A DNA stretch of 39,430 nucleotides, taken from NCBI GenBank assembly GCA_021786265.1, contig JAJYNP010000027.1, positions 1 through 39,430 on the forward strand, written 5' to 3'. This document shows, one piece after another, positions 9,606 to 17,323 of this stretch (positions are counted from its first letter, which is position 1; every line of letters begins with the position of its first letter). Source of the stretch: Chloroflexota bacterium (GTDB lineage Bacteria; Chloroflexota; Limnocylindria; Limnocylindrales; CSP1-4). The position numbers were made by a program, and so were the translations under genes. Under the pieces are notes generated by a model that searched no databases, was not told where the DNA came from, and saw only the letters and a list, made by a program, of their open reading frames with translations.

Positions 9606-11033
9606 TCAGCTCACGGACGCCGCCCGCAGATCCCGCACGAACTCCCGCAGCTCCCGCGGCGCGTCCACGTACCGGTCGGCGAGCAGCGCGACCTCGGCCC
9701 GCTCCGGCAGGATTCGCACCCACACGCGACGCCGGGGGAAGTAAAACGTCAGCACCAGCCCGCCGAGCAGCAGCAGGAACGCGACCCAGACCAGCGCCTC
9801 GCCGGGGTCGCGCCGGACCACCAGCCCGCTGAACGCCGACGTGCTCACCCACCGGATCGCGTATCCCGAGGTGGTCGCCGTGTCGCTCGTCTGCCCCACG
9901 CCCAGCGACTGCATGAACACCGTCTGCGTGCTGGCACCCGAGGGATCGGCGGTGAGCCCCTGGAGCGTCAGGCGAGGCGCCCCCGAGGCGCTCCGGTCCA
10001 GGACCAGCAGCAGCCCGAGGTTGGAACCGGGGATCGTGAGGAATCCCTGCGGCAGCCCGACGAGGGTGCCGGCAAGGAGGACCGGCCCGGTCCAGACCAG
10101 CCGCCCGGACGCGTCGTGGATCTCAAGGTCGGCGGCCGGTCCGAACGTGTTCTGGTGGATGACGAACCCGTCGACCGTGAGCGGATCGTTGACGTGGATC
10201 GTCTTCTGCGCGATCTCCCGGCCGTCCCGGTACACCGCCACGTCGGTCGAGAAGTCGATGAACGAGCCGTCCGGCCGGGTCGGCGCCGAGAACTGGACGT
10301 TCTTGACGATGAGGTTGCCGGGCGTCCCGACGGGCTGCACCGGCGCCGTCTGCCCGTCGCCCAGGGCCAGCACGGTCTGGAACCCGAAGGCCCCGGTGAT
10401 CGCCGCGGCGGCCAGGAACAGCACGAGGCCGGCGTGGGTGAGGAGCGTGGCCAGCCTGAAGTACCGGTTCCGATCCCCGTAGACGATCCCGTCGACCTGC
10501 CGCACCGCGTAGCGGTGCCGCCGCAGCACCTTCGCGACCCGGTCGTCCGCGAGCGGGATCGCGATCGCGGTCCGGTTGGGGAGGCGCGCGTCGAAGAACC
10601 CGGACGGCTGCGCCACCCGGACCTCGCGGACGCTCCGCCACATGCGCGGCGTCCGGTCGGCGGTGCAGACCACGATGCTCACGGCCAGCAGCGTGAGCAG
10701 CGTGGTGAACCACCACACGCTGAAGACGTGCAGCAGGCCGAGCCGGTCGAACAGGTCCACCAGCGTCGGGCCGATGGTGAGCCCGAAGAGCGACAGCCCG
10801 GCGTACTGGGCGTGGATCCCGGCGATCTGCTGAGCGTACTGGGAGGAGTCCTGGACCGCCGAGGCCGGCATCTGCGGCAGGATTGCCCCGAACACCGCCG
10901 CGACGGCCACGGCGATGATCTGGATGACCGCGAACCGCACGCTGGTCAGCAGCCGCCAGGCGCGGAAGCCCAGGCCGGCCAGCGGGTCGGACAGCCGCGC
11001 CGGGCCCGACCGGGCGAAGGACGCGGTGGCCAC
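9606..11033 (-). CDS. resB: ResB-like cytochrome c biogenesis protein
   Basis: A 475-residue membrane protein of the ResB/Ccs1 family, which with ResC/CcsA delivers haem to apocytochrome c outside the membrane. Membrane segments are visible near residues 33-52, 100-122, 195-215 and 435-455. A large soluble domain sits between the last two and includes NDPLTVDGFVIHQNTFGP, typical of ResB. No ResC/CcsA gene is present in the window. The gene starts (GTG 11033) 2 nt after the stop of the PLP-enzyme gene, so the two may be co-transcribed although their functions do not obviously match. Confidence 0.9.
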   Translation of the reverse strand: MATASFARSGPARLSDPLAGLGFRAWRLLTSVRFAVIQIIAVAVAAVFGAILPQMPASAVQDSSQYAQQIAGIHAQYAGLSLFGLTIGPTLVDLFDRLGLLHVFSVWWFTTLLTLLAVSIVVCTADRTPRMWRSVREVRVAQPSGFFDARLPNRTAIAIPLADDRVAKVLRRHRYAVRQVDGIVYGDRNRYFRLATLLTHAGLVLFLAAAAITGAFGFQTVLALGDGQTAPVQPVGTPGNLIVKNVQFSAPTRPDGSFIDFSTDVAVYRDGREIAQKTIHVNDPLTVDGFVIHQNTFGPAADLEIHDASGRLVWTGPVLLAGTLVGLPQGFLTIPGSNLGLLLVLDRSASGAPRLTLQGLTADPSGASTQTVFMQSLGVGQTSDTATTSGYAIRWVSTSAFSGLVVRRDPGEALVWVAFLLLLGGLVLTFYFPRRRVWVRILPERAEVALLADRYVDAPRELREFVRDLRAASVS

Positions 11034-11035
11034 GG

Positions 11036-12238
11036 TCAGCGCGCTGCGCGGGCCGCGTCGAGTGCCCTGGCCACGTCACCGAGCACGTCGTCCGGGTCCT
11101 CGAGCCCGACCGACACGCGGACGAGCCCCGGGGCGATGCCCGCGCGGTCGAGCGCCGCGGCGTCCAGCTGGCGGTGGGTGGTCGACGGCGGGTGGACCGC
11201 CATGGTGTGGACGCTGCCCAGCGACGCGGTGCGCTCGCCGACCTGGAGGGCGTCGAGGAACGCTGCCCCCGCCTGCCGGCTCCCGAGATCGAAGGCGAGC
11301 ATCCCGCCACCGGCCCGCAGCTGGCGCCGGGCGACCTCGGCCTGGGGGTGTCCGGGCAGCCCTGGGTAGTAGACGCGGGCGACGACGTCGCGCTGCCGGT
11401 CGAGGTACTCCGCGAGGACCTGGGCGGTCGCCGAGTGGCGATCCATCCGCACCGCGAGCGTCGTGAGCCCCCGCAGGACGAGGAAGGCGCTGAACGGGGC
11501 CACGATGCCCCCCGTGTCGACCTGGAGCGCACGGACCGCCGCCATCCGCTGCGGATCGCCGCAGACGATCCCCGCCAGCACGTCGGAGTGGCCGCCGATC
11601 CACTTCGTCGCGGATTCCACCACCAGGTCGGCGCCGAGCTCGGCCGGGCGGCACAGGTACGGGGAGGCGAAGGTGTTGTCGACGATCAGCGCGACCCCGT
11701 GACGGTGGGCAATCGCCGCGAGACGCTCGATGTCGGCCACCACGATGGTCGGGTTCGAGATCGTCTCGACGTACAGGACGCGGGTCGACGGCGAGAGGGC
11801 GGCCTCGACCGCGTCGTGGTCGGTGGCGTCCACGTAGCGCGTCGTGACGCCGAACCGGCGAAGCCCGTTCTCGACGAGCGATCGGGTGCTGCCGTACAGC
11901 GCGTTCGACGCCACCAGTTCGTCCCCGGCGGAGAGCTGGGAGGCGAGCGCGGCGAAGATCGCCCCCATGCCCGTGCCGAACGCGAACCCCTCTGCCGCCC
12001 CTTCGATCTCGGCGACCGCCTCCGCAAGCGCGGCCGCGGTGGGATTGGCGATGCGCGAGTAGGCGTAGCCGGGACGGCGACCCCCGAGCACGTCGGCGAG
12101 CTCGGCCGGGTCGGCCGTCCGGAACGTCGCCGTCTGGTAGATCGGGACGGCGGTGGGCTCCTGGTCCAGGCGGGGAGACCGGCTGGCGGCCCTGATGGCG
12201 CGGGTGGAGAAGCCACGCCGCTCGGCATCGTGCTGCAT
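11036..12238 (-). CDS. Cys/Met metabolism PLP-dependent enzyme (trans-sulfuration family)
   Basis: A 400-residue fold-type I PLP enzyme. The Schiff-base lysine is K212 in ESATKWIGGHSDV, and D187 in IVDNTFASP contacts the PLP ring nitrogen. YAYSRIANPT, SNALYGSTRSL and YVETISNPT are also typical. It may act as cystathionine gamma-synthase or lyase, O-acetylhomoserine sulfhydrylase, or methionine gamma-lyase; sequence alone does not decide. The gene is divergent from an Lrp/AsnC regulator across a 167-bp gap, the usual layout for amino-acid-responsive control. TACGAT lies 8 nt before the ATG, suggesting a leaderless or very short leader mRNA. Confidence 0.92.
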   Translation of the reverse strand: MQHDAERRGFSTRAIRAASRSPRLDQEPTAVPIYQTATFRTADPAELADVLGGRRPGYAYSRIANPTAAALAEAVAEIEGAAEGFAFGTGMGAIFAALASQLSAGDELVASNALYGSTRSLVENGLRRFGVTTRYVDATDHDAVEAALSPSTRVLYVETISNPTIVVADIERLAAIAHRHGVALIVDNTFASPYLCRPAELGADLVVESATKWIGGHSDVLAGIVCGDPQRMAAVRALQVDTGGIVAPFSAFLVLRGLTTLAVRMDRHSATAQVLAEYLDRQRDVVARVYYPGLPGHPQAEVARRQLRAGGGMLAFDLGSRQAGAAFLDALQVGERTASLGSVHTMAVHPPSTTHRQLDAAALDRAGIAPGLVRVSVGLEDPDDVLGDVARALDAARAAR

Positions 12239-12246
12239 TGGCCGGC

Positions 12247-12252
12247 ATCGTA
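12247..12252 (-). promoter_or_regulatory. Putative -10 box for the PLP-enzyme gene
   Basis: TACGAT on the minus strand ends 8 nt before ATG 12238, the spacing expected for a leaderless transcript. Confidence 0.45.
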
Positions 12253-12368
12253 CACCGGGGCCGGATCGGGGCCCGGCGGACACCCGACGGAGCCGGGCGT
12301 GCAGCGGTGCCGCGGGGCGCTCCCTATGCGAAGCCCGATGCGTCGGGGCTCGCGTGCTGCGAATCCCG

Positions 12369-12398
12369 TTGTACCGAACCGCCAGGACCTGCTACTGT
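12369..12398 (+). promoter_or_regulatory. Sigma-70-type promoter of the Lrp/AsnC gene
   Basis: TTGTAC (12369-12374) and TACTGT (12393-12398) are separated by 18 nt. The ATG begins 7 nt after the -10 box, so transcription would start at or next to the A of the start codon, giving a leaderless mRNA. Confidence 0.6.
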
Positions 12399-12405
12399 CG
12401 AACCG

Positions 12406-12897
12406 ATGGAACCGATCCGTTCACGGGCGCTGACGGAGCGAATGGGCGACGAGCTCGCCGACCTCGACAAGCGCATCATCGAGCACCTGCAGCAGGACGG
12501 CCGGCGGCCCTTCACCCAGATCGCTGCCGACCTTGGCGTGAGCGAGGCGGCGGTGCGGGCGCGCACCAACCGGCTGATCGAGCGCGGCATCCTCCAGATC
12601 GTCGGCGTCACCGACCCGCTCAAGGTGGGGTTCCACCAGATGGCGATGATCGGCGTGCGCTGCGACGGGGACAAGCTGGTGTCGGCCGCCGAGGAGATCG
12701 CCACCCTGCCCGAGGTCTCGTACGCGGTCATCACCGCGGGCCACTACGACATCCTGGTCGAGACGGTGTGCGAGGACAACGAGGCACTGCTCGCGTTCCT
12801 GGTCGACCGGCTGCGCCACGTCGATGGCGTGCGGGACACGGAGGCGTTCGTCTACCTCCGCATCGTCAAGGAGACGTACCAGTGGGGCACGCGCTGA
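12406..12897 (+). CDS. Lrp/AsnC-family transcriptional regulator
   Basis: A 163-residue regulator. The N-terminal winged HTH is recognised by LADLDKRIIEHLQQDGR and the recognition region GVSEAAVRARTNRLIERGILQI. The C-terminal RAM/AsnC ligand domain includes ITAGHYDILVE. Such proteins assemble into octamers that sense an amino acid. It is divergent from the Cys/Met PLP enzyme gene, its likely target. ATG 12406 is chosen for the promoter spacing; an internal ATG at 12442 is a possible alternative. The gene ends 9 nt from the convergent HicB/DinB gene. Confidence 0.93.
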   Translation: MEPIRSRALTERMGDELADLDKRIIEHLQQDGRRPFTQIAADLGVSEAAVRARTNRLIERGILQIVGVTDPLKVGFHQMAMIGVRCDGDKLVSAAEEIATLPEVSYAVITAGHYDILVETVCEDNEALLAFLVDRLRHVDGVRDTEAFVYLRIVKETYQWGTR

Positions 12898-12906
12898 CCC
12901 CGACGC

Positions 12907-13605
12907 TCAACCCGCCAGGCGCGCCTGCAGCTCCAGCACGTGCTCCCACTCGTGCTCGAGCATCTTGCGCAGCATCCGGCGCGCGGTCTGCGCCGTCTTG
13001 CCGCGCTGGACCACCCGCGACCGTTCATCGTCGGTCAGGGTTGCGAGCCGCTCCCGGACGATGGCGCGCTCCAGCGCGAGTGCCTCCCACGGACGATCGC
13101 CCGAGCGCTCCACGGCGGTGGCGGCGGCGCCGAGCCCGGCGACGGATCCCACCAGCGCGTTGAGGTAACCTCGTTCCGCGCCGGCCACGTGGGCGAGGAT
13201 CTCGCCCGCCGACCGTCCCCGACCACCGGGGCGATCGGTGAGGCCGCTGGGCTGTGTGCGCGCGGCCTCCACCAGCTCGTCACGCGACCACTCCAGCCAC
13301 CGCAGGTCTCGCCGGAGCTCGTCCGAGTCGACCGCGACGCGGTCGGCCGCGAACGACACGGCGCCGTAGCCCAGGAAATCGCCGCTCGTGTCCATCTCGG
13401 TCACCACCAGCTCCAGCGGGTCCGGGTCCGGGAACGGCTCACCGTGACGGCGCAGGAACGCGATGCGGGCCTGGATCGCCGTCGCGAGCTGCTCGATCGC
13501 GTCGTCGACGGTGGGGCCCATGGCCGTGGCGCCGGGGAGCGTCACGGCATGGGCCATCGTCTTTCGGTGCCGGGGACCGGTCTCCAGGCAGACGTCGAAG
13601 CGCAT
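12907..13605 (-). CDS. HicB-like N-terminal domain fused to a DinB-like four-helix domain
   Basis: A 232-residue two-part protein. Residues 1-70 resemble the HicB antitoxin fold: TLPGATAMGPTVDDAIEQL, then a helix ending in FLRRHGEPFP. Residues 95-232 resemble the DinB/YfiT metal-binding four-helix bundle, with likely ligand histidines in EILAHVAGAERGYL and in HEWEHVLELQ near the C-terminus. There is no HicA toxin gene nearby, so the HicB part is probably not an antitoxin. Function is unknown; DinB-like proteins include thiol-dependent transferases. TATCCT lies 9 nt before the ATG. Confidence 0.8.
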   Translation of the reverse strand: MRFDVCLETGPRHRKTMAHAVTLPGATAMGPTVDDAIEQLATAIQARIAFLRRHGEPFPDPDPLELVVTEMDTSGDFLGYGAVSFAADRVAVDSDELRRDLRWLEWSRDELVEAARTQPSGLTDRPGGRGRSAGEILAHVAGAERGYLNALVGSVAGLGAAATAVERSGDRPWEALALERAIVRERLATLTDDERSRVVQRGKTAQTARRMLRKMLEHEWEHVLELQARLAG

Positions 13606-13614
13606 GGCCCGACG

Positions 13615-13620
13615 AGGATA
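13615..13620 (-). promoter_or_regulatory. Putative -10 box for the HicB/DinB fusion gene
   Basis: TATCCT on the minus strand ends 9 nt before ATG 13605. It shares the TANNNT form and short spacing seen at several other genes here. Confidence 0.35.
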
Positions 13621-13628
13621 CCGCCCTC

Positions 13629-15530
13629 CTAACGCCCGCCGTGCGCGCCGCTCGGGCCGAGCTGCGGCGCACGCGGCCGCTCGTCCCGCACGTCCGCGGG
13701 CACGCCCGCGATCTCGCTCAGCTCCTCGGAGACGAACCCGCTGGCCACGCCCCAGTAGTAGCACACGATGCCGACCGCGATCTCCACGATGTCGCTGACC
13801 GGAAACGCGAGTGCCGGCTTCGTGAGCGGCCCGTACTCCCCGTAGTACGAGATCAGGAACGTCACGAGCAGCATGGCGATGAGCCAGGCCGAGCGCTCCA
13901 CGTGCATGCGTCCCGTCGCGTTGCTGAACCACCAGACCGCGGCGGTGAACACGACGAGCGTCGCCGCGAACAGCACGAAGTAGGCCGGGAAGCTCAGGGA
14001 TCCCGGCGCCGCGGTCGAGCTCGTGGTGAGCACCCAGCCGCCCAGCTTGTTGACGATCACCCACGCGACCAGGAAGAGGATCCCCAGCACGGCACCCACG
14101 TCCCTGCGGATCCAGCCCTCGTTGGGCGCGAAGTACCAGACGAAGACGGCGAGCCCGACGAAGACGGCGGCGTAGACGTTGACCAGGGTCTGGAAGCCCG
14201 ACCAGTAGACCACCATGAGCGCCGCCAGGAACCCGAGCGGCGCGATCAGCTCGGCGGCGGGCAGGCGGAACGGTCGCGACAGGCCCGGCGCGGTCCGGCG
14301 CAGGACCGGCAGGCCGATGCCACCCATGATGTAGGTCAGCACCGTCGCGGACGTGATGAAGCCGACCAGGCTGTACCAGCTCGGCAGCGGCGCGAAGAAC
14401 AGGCAGCCGACCACGAAGGCCGCCGCCAGTGCCACCCACGGGATGCCGTAGCGGTTGATGCCCTGGAACACGCGCGGGAAGTACCGGTGCACGCTCATCC
14501 CGTAGACGCTGCGTGTGCCGGCACCGAGGTAGATCCAGCCGGTCCCGGACGGCGAGATCGCCGCGTCGATGAGCAGCAGCGTCGCGAACGCCCCGAGCAG
14601 CCCGATCCCCGTCGCGTTCAACGCCGAGTACAGCGGGCCGCTCGCCCAGCTGCTGCCCTTCAGCGCCGCCCAGGCCCCGGGCGCGACTCCGGCCTTGCCA
14701 AAGTCAATGGCGCCCGTGAAGGCGATCTGCAGCAGGACGTAGATCACCATCCCGATCACCACCGACAGGATGGTCGCGATCGGTACGTCCCGCTGCGGAT
14801 TGCGTGCCTCGCCGCCGTACTCCAGCGCCTGCCGGAACCCGAGATAGGCGAAGACGATTCCCGAGGTGGCGAGCGCCTGGAAGATGGGTGATGGACCGAG
14901 CGGGGTGAAACCGCCGTAGGCCGTGAAGTTGGAGCCCTTGAAGGTGAGGAAGAGCAGCAGGAACGTCAGCGTCGGGATGATCAGCTTCCACCAGGTGATC
15001 CAGCGGTTGAACTCCGAGAGGAAGCGCACGCCGATGACGTTCACGACGAAGAACAGGACCATCAGGAGGACGGCGAAGACGATCCCGTTCGGCCAGGCCA
15101 GCACCTTCACGCCGCTCACCGTCGCGGTGAAGTCGGCGCCGGTGAACTTCGTCGACAGGTAGGTGACCACCGCCTCGGCCTCGATCGCCGCCACCGAGAC
15201 GGCCGCCAGCGAATAGGCCCAGCCCAGGATGAAGCCGGTGAAGGCGCCGTGCGTCAACGCAGGGTACCGGACGATCGCGCCAGAGCGCGGCAGCATCCCG
15301 GCGATCTCGGCGTAGGTGAGCGCGATCAGCAGGACGAAGATGCCGCCCAGGATCCACGAGACGACCGAGGCGGGACCCGCCGTGGCGTCCGCACCCAGAA
15401 CGGCAAACAGCCACCCGGAGCCGATGATGCCGCCCATCGACAGGAACAGGAGCTGCTGGAGCGGCATGCTCCTCCGCAGCTCCCGGTCGGATGCCTCGAA
15501 CTCTCCGATCCTGGCATTCTGCTCGGACAT
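13629..15530 (-). CDS. APC-superfamily amino-acid permease
   Basis: A 633-residue integral membrane protein with 12-14 hydrophobic segments. It starts MSEQNARIGEFEAS and has the APC first-helix motif LFLSMGGIIGSGWLF around residue 30, where backbone groups bind the amino acid, and SGAIVRYPALTHG in helix 3. It probably imports an amino acid by proton or sodium symport, or exchanges amino acids; the substrate is not evident. It is longer than the usual 450-500 residues because of extra C-terminal membrane segments. ATG 15530 is preferred because AGGGG lies 9 nt upstream; an in-frame ATG at 15539 is too close to that site. Confidence 0.9.
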   Translation of the reverse strand: MSEQNARIGEFEASDRELRRSMPLQQLLFLSMGGIIGSGWLFAVLGADATAGPASVVSWILGGIFVLLIALTYAEIAGMLPRSGAIVRYPALTHGAFTGFILGWAYSLAAVSVAAIEAEAVVTYLSTKFTGADFTATVSGVKVLAWPNGIVFAVLLMVLFFVVNVIGVRFLSEFNRWITWWKLIIPTLTFLLLFLTFKGSNFTAYGGFTPLGPSPIFQALATSGIVFAYLGFRQALEYGGEARNPQRDVPIATILSVVIGMVIYVLLQIAFTGAIDFGKAGVAPGAWAALKGSSWASGPLYSALNATGIGLLGAFATLLLIDAAISPSGTGWIYLGAGTRSVYGMSVHRYFPRVFQGINRYGIPWVALAAAFVVGCLFFAPLPSWYSLVGFITSATVLTYIMGGIGLPVLRRTAPGLSRPFRLPAAELIAPLGFLAALMVVYWSGFQTLVNVYAAVFVGLAVFVWYFAPNEGWIRRDVGAVLGILFLVAWVIVNKLGGWVLTTSSTAAPGSLSFPAYFVLFAATLVVFTAAVWWFSNATGRMHVERSAWLIAMLLVTFLISYYGEYGPLTKPALAFPVSDIVEIAVGIVCYYWGVASGFVSEELSEIAGVPADVRDERPRAPQLGPSGAHGGR

Positions 15531-15718
15531 CGATCTCATCCCCTCTGGCGCGGCCGCGCCCTGCACGCCCGAGAGGTCGCCCGGCACGGCGCCGGCCGCC
15601 ATCGAGCTCAGCGTTGCCTCTCGTTATTCGCGCCAGCGCGTTGTCCGGGCCGCACACGGACGTGCGAAGACCTTGAAATCCCATGCCGAATGACGGGGTC
15701 GGGCCAGGCCGCGACGCG

Positions 15719-17323
15719 TCAGAGCTGCCGGTAGCGCGGTCCCTCGCCGCCCTCCGGTGGCACCCAGCGGATGTTGTCCTCCGGGCACTTCACGGTGCAG
15801 GTCATGCAGTGCAGGCAGTTCGACGGACTCAACACGATGTGCTCGCCGTGCCAGCGGTAGACCTCACCCGGGCAGAAGTGGGTGCAGGCGGCCTCGTACG
15901 CGCGGCCGCAGGCGGCGCACCGCGCCGGGTCCTCCAGCGTCACGTGCGACGGCTCGTCCTCCCGGTGCGAGGTGCCGCTCAGGCTCAGGAAGACGGCTCC
16001 ATCGGTCCGTGCCGGCGGCCGCCGCCCCAGGCGCGCCCGGGGCAGGGTCGCCTGCCGGTCGGGCGGCATGCGCAGGTGCAGCGGCAGATGCTCCCCGACG
16101 AGGGACAGCGCGGCCCCCGGAAGGAGCCCCCAGCGGAACCCCTGGCGGTAGTTGCGGGCCCGCTCGAGCTCGGCCAGGACCCCGTGCACCTGGAGCTGCC
16201 GCAGATACCGCGCCCCCACGCCCGCCATGGGCTCGTCCGCCAGCAGGGCGTCGGCGATCGCATCGGCCGCGCAGATGCCACTGCGCATCGCGCAGGACAC
16301 GCCCTTGAGCTTCGCCTCGTTGACGAAGCCCGCCGCGTCACCGACCGTCAGCGCCCCGGGCACCTGCAACGGACCGAGCGCGTAGTAGCCGCCCTCCGGG
16401 ATCGTCCTGGCCCCGGCGGCGACCAGGGTCGCGCCCTCGAGCAGGCGGGCCACGAACGGGTGCGCCCGGAACGTATCGAACTCGGCGCGTGGATCGAGAT
16501 CGCCGTAGCGCCAGTCGAGCCCCAGGATGAGCCCGATGGCCGCGAGCCTGGGACCCATGCTGTAGAGGAAGCCACCACCGAAGATCCCACGCCGGGTGGG
16601 GTACCCGAGGGTGTGCACGACCCGGTTGTCACCGAACGGGTTGGCGCCCGCAAACTGGACCACGGCCTTGACCCCGAGCCCGTAGACCTGCGGGTCGCGG
16701 GGCTCGCCGTGGGAGCCCGAGGCTCCCGCTTCCAGCGCCGCGAGCCGGGACGAGAGCACGCCGTGCGAGCCGTCGGCCAGGATCGTGACGGCCGCCGGGA
16801 TGTCTTCGCCCAGCAGGTAGTTCGACTTCGGGCGGCCATCCGCGTCGCGGCCGACATCGCCCAACCGGACTCCGCGCACGATCCCGGCCTCGACCAGCAG
16901 CTCGCGGGCGGCGAAGCCATGGTGCACCTCGGCCCCCAGGCGCGCTGCCTGCTCGGCCAGGAACGCCGTCAGGCGCGACACGGAGAGGGTGACGTCGCCC
17001 GGGTGGCGCATGGCACGCGGCACGACCGCTTCCGGAAGCCGCACGGCGCGCCGCTCCGTGAGGAGATACAGCTCATCGCGCTCCACCGGCCACACATGGT
17101 CGCTGAATCGGCTGCGGTCGTTTCGCCAGTCGGGGAGCAGCTCGTCGAGGACGCCCGGCTCGACGATGGCGCCCGAAAGGTTGTGGTAGCCCGGAGCAGC
17201 AGCCTTGTCGAGCACCACCACCGCCGCCTCCCGTCCGGCGGCCGCCAGCCGTTGCCGGAGCCGGATGGCGCTCGCGAGCCCCGCCGGGCCCGCCCCGACG
17301 ATCAGGACGTCAATCGCCGACAT
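15719..17323 (-). CDS. Electron-transfer flavoprotein:quinone oxidoreductase (FixC/ETF-QO type)
   Basis: A 534-residue flavoprotein. The N-terminal FAD loop is VGAGPAGLASAIRL. The C-terminal ferredoxin-like domain binds one [4Fe-4S] cluster through C503, C506, C509 and C513 (CLHCMTCTVKCPE). The upstream pair CAACGR and the nearby CTHFCPGEVYRW are also typical of this family. It accepts electrons from reduced ETF and passes them to membrane quinone. Its start overlaps the end of the ETF fusion gene by 14 nt, with GGAGGTG 8 nt upstream of the ATG, so the two are translated together and are very likely partners. Confidence 0.94.
   Translation of the reverse strand: MSAIDVLIVGAGPAGLASAIRLRQRLAAAGREAAVVVLDKAAAPGYHNLSGAIVEPGVLDELLPDWRNDRSRFSDHVWPVERDELYLLTERRAVRLPEAVVPRAMRHPGDVTLSVSRLTAFLAEQAARLGAEVHHGFAARELLVEAGIVRGVRLGDVGRDADGRPKSNYLLGEDIPAAVTILADGSHGVLSSRLAALEAGASGSHGEPRDPQVYGLGVKAVVQFAGANPFGDNRVVHTLGYPTRRGIFGGGFLYSMGPRLAAIGLILGLDWRYGDLDPRAEFDTFRAHPFVARLLEGATLVAAGARTIPEGGYYALGPLQVPGALTVGDAAGFVNEAKLKGVSCAMRSGICAADAIADALLADEPMAGVGARYLRQLQVHGVLAELERARNYRQGFRWGLLPGAALSLVGEHLPLHLRMPPDRQATLPRARLGRRPPARTDGAVFLSLSGTSHREDEPSHVTLEDPARCAACGRAYEAACTHFCPGEVYRWHGEHIVLSPSNCLHCMTCTVKCPEDNIRWVPPEGGEGPRYRQL

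Noticed and set aside
9159..11369. A 736-codon plus-strand frame opposite PucR, ResB and the PLP-enzyme gene
   Set aside because: The opposite strand has recognised genes with motifs; this frame has none.
12907..13605. Reading the HicB-like part as a toxin-antitoxin module
   Set aside because: No HicA-like small dsRBD toxin frame is present on either side, and the domain is fused to a DinB-like bundle.
13629..15602. Longer permease start at 15602
   Set aside because: The added residues are unlike a permease N-terminus, and the start at 15530 has a purine-rich ribosome site at good spacing.
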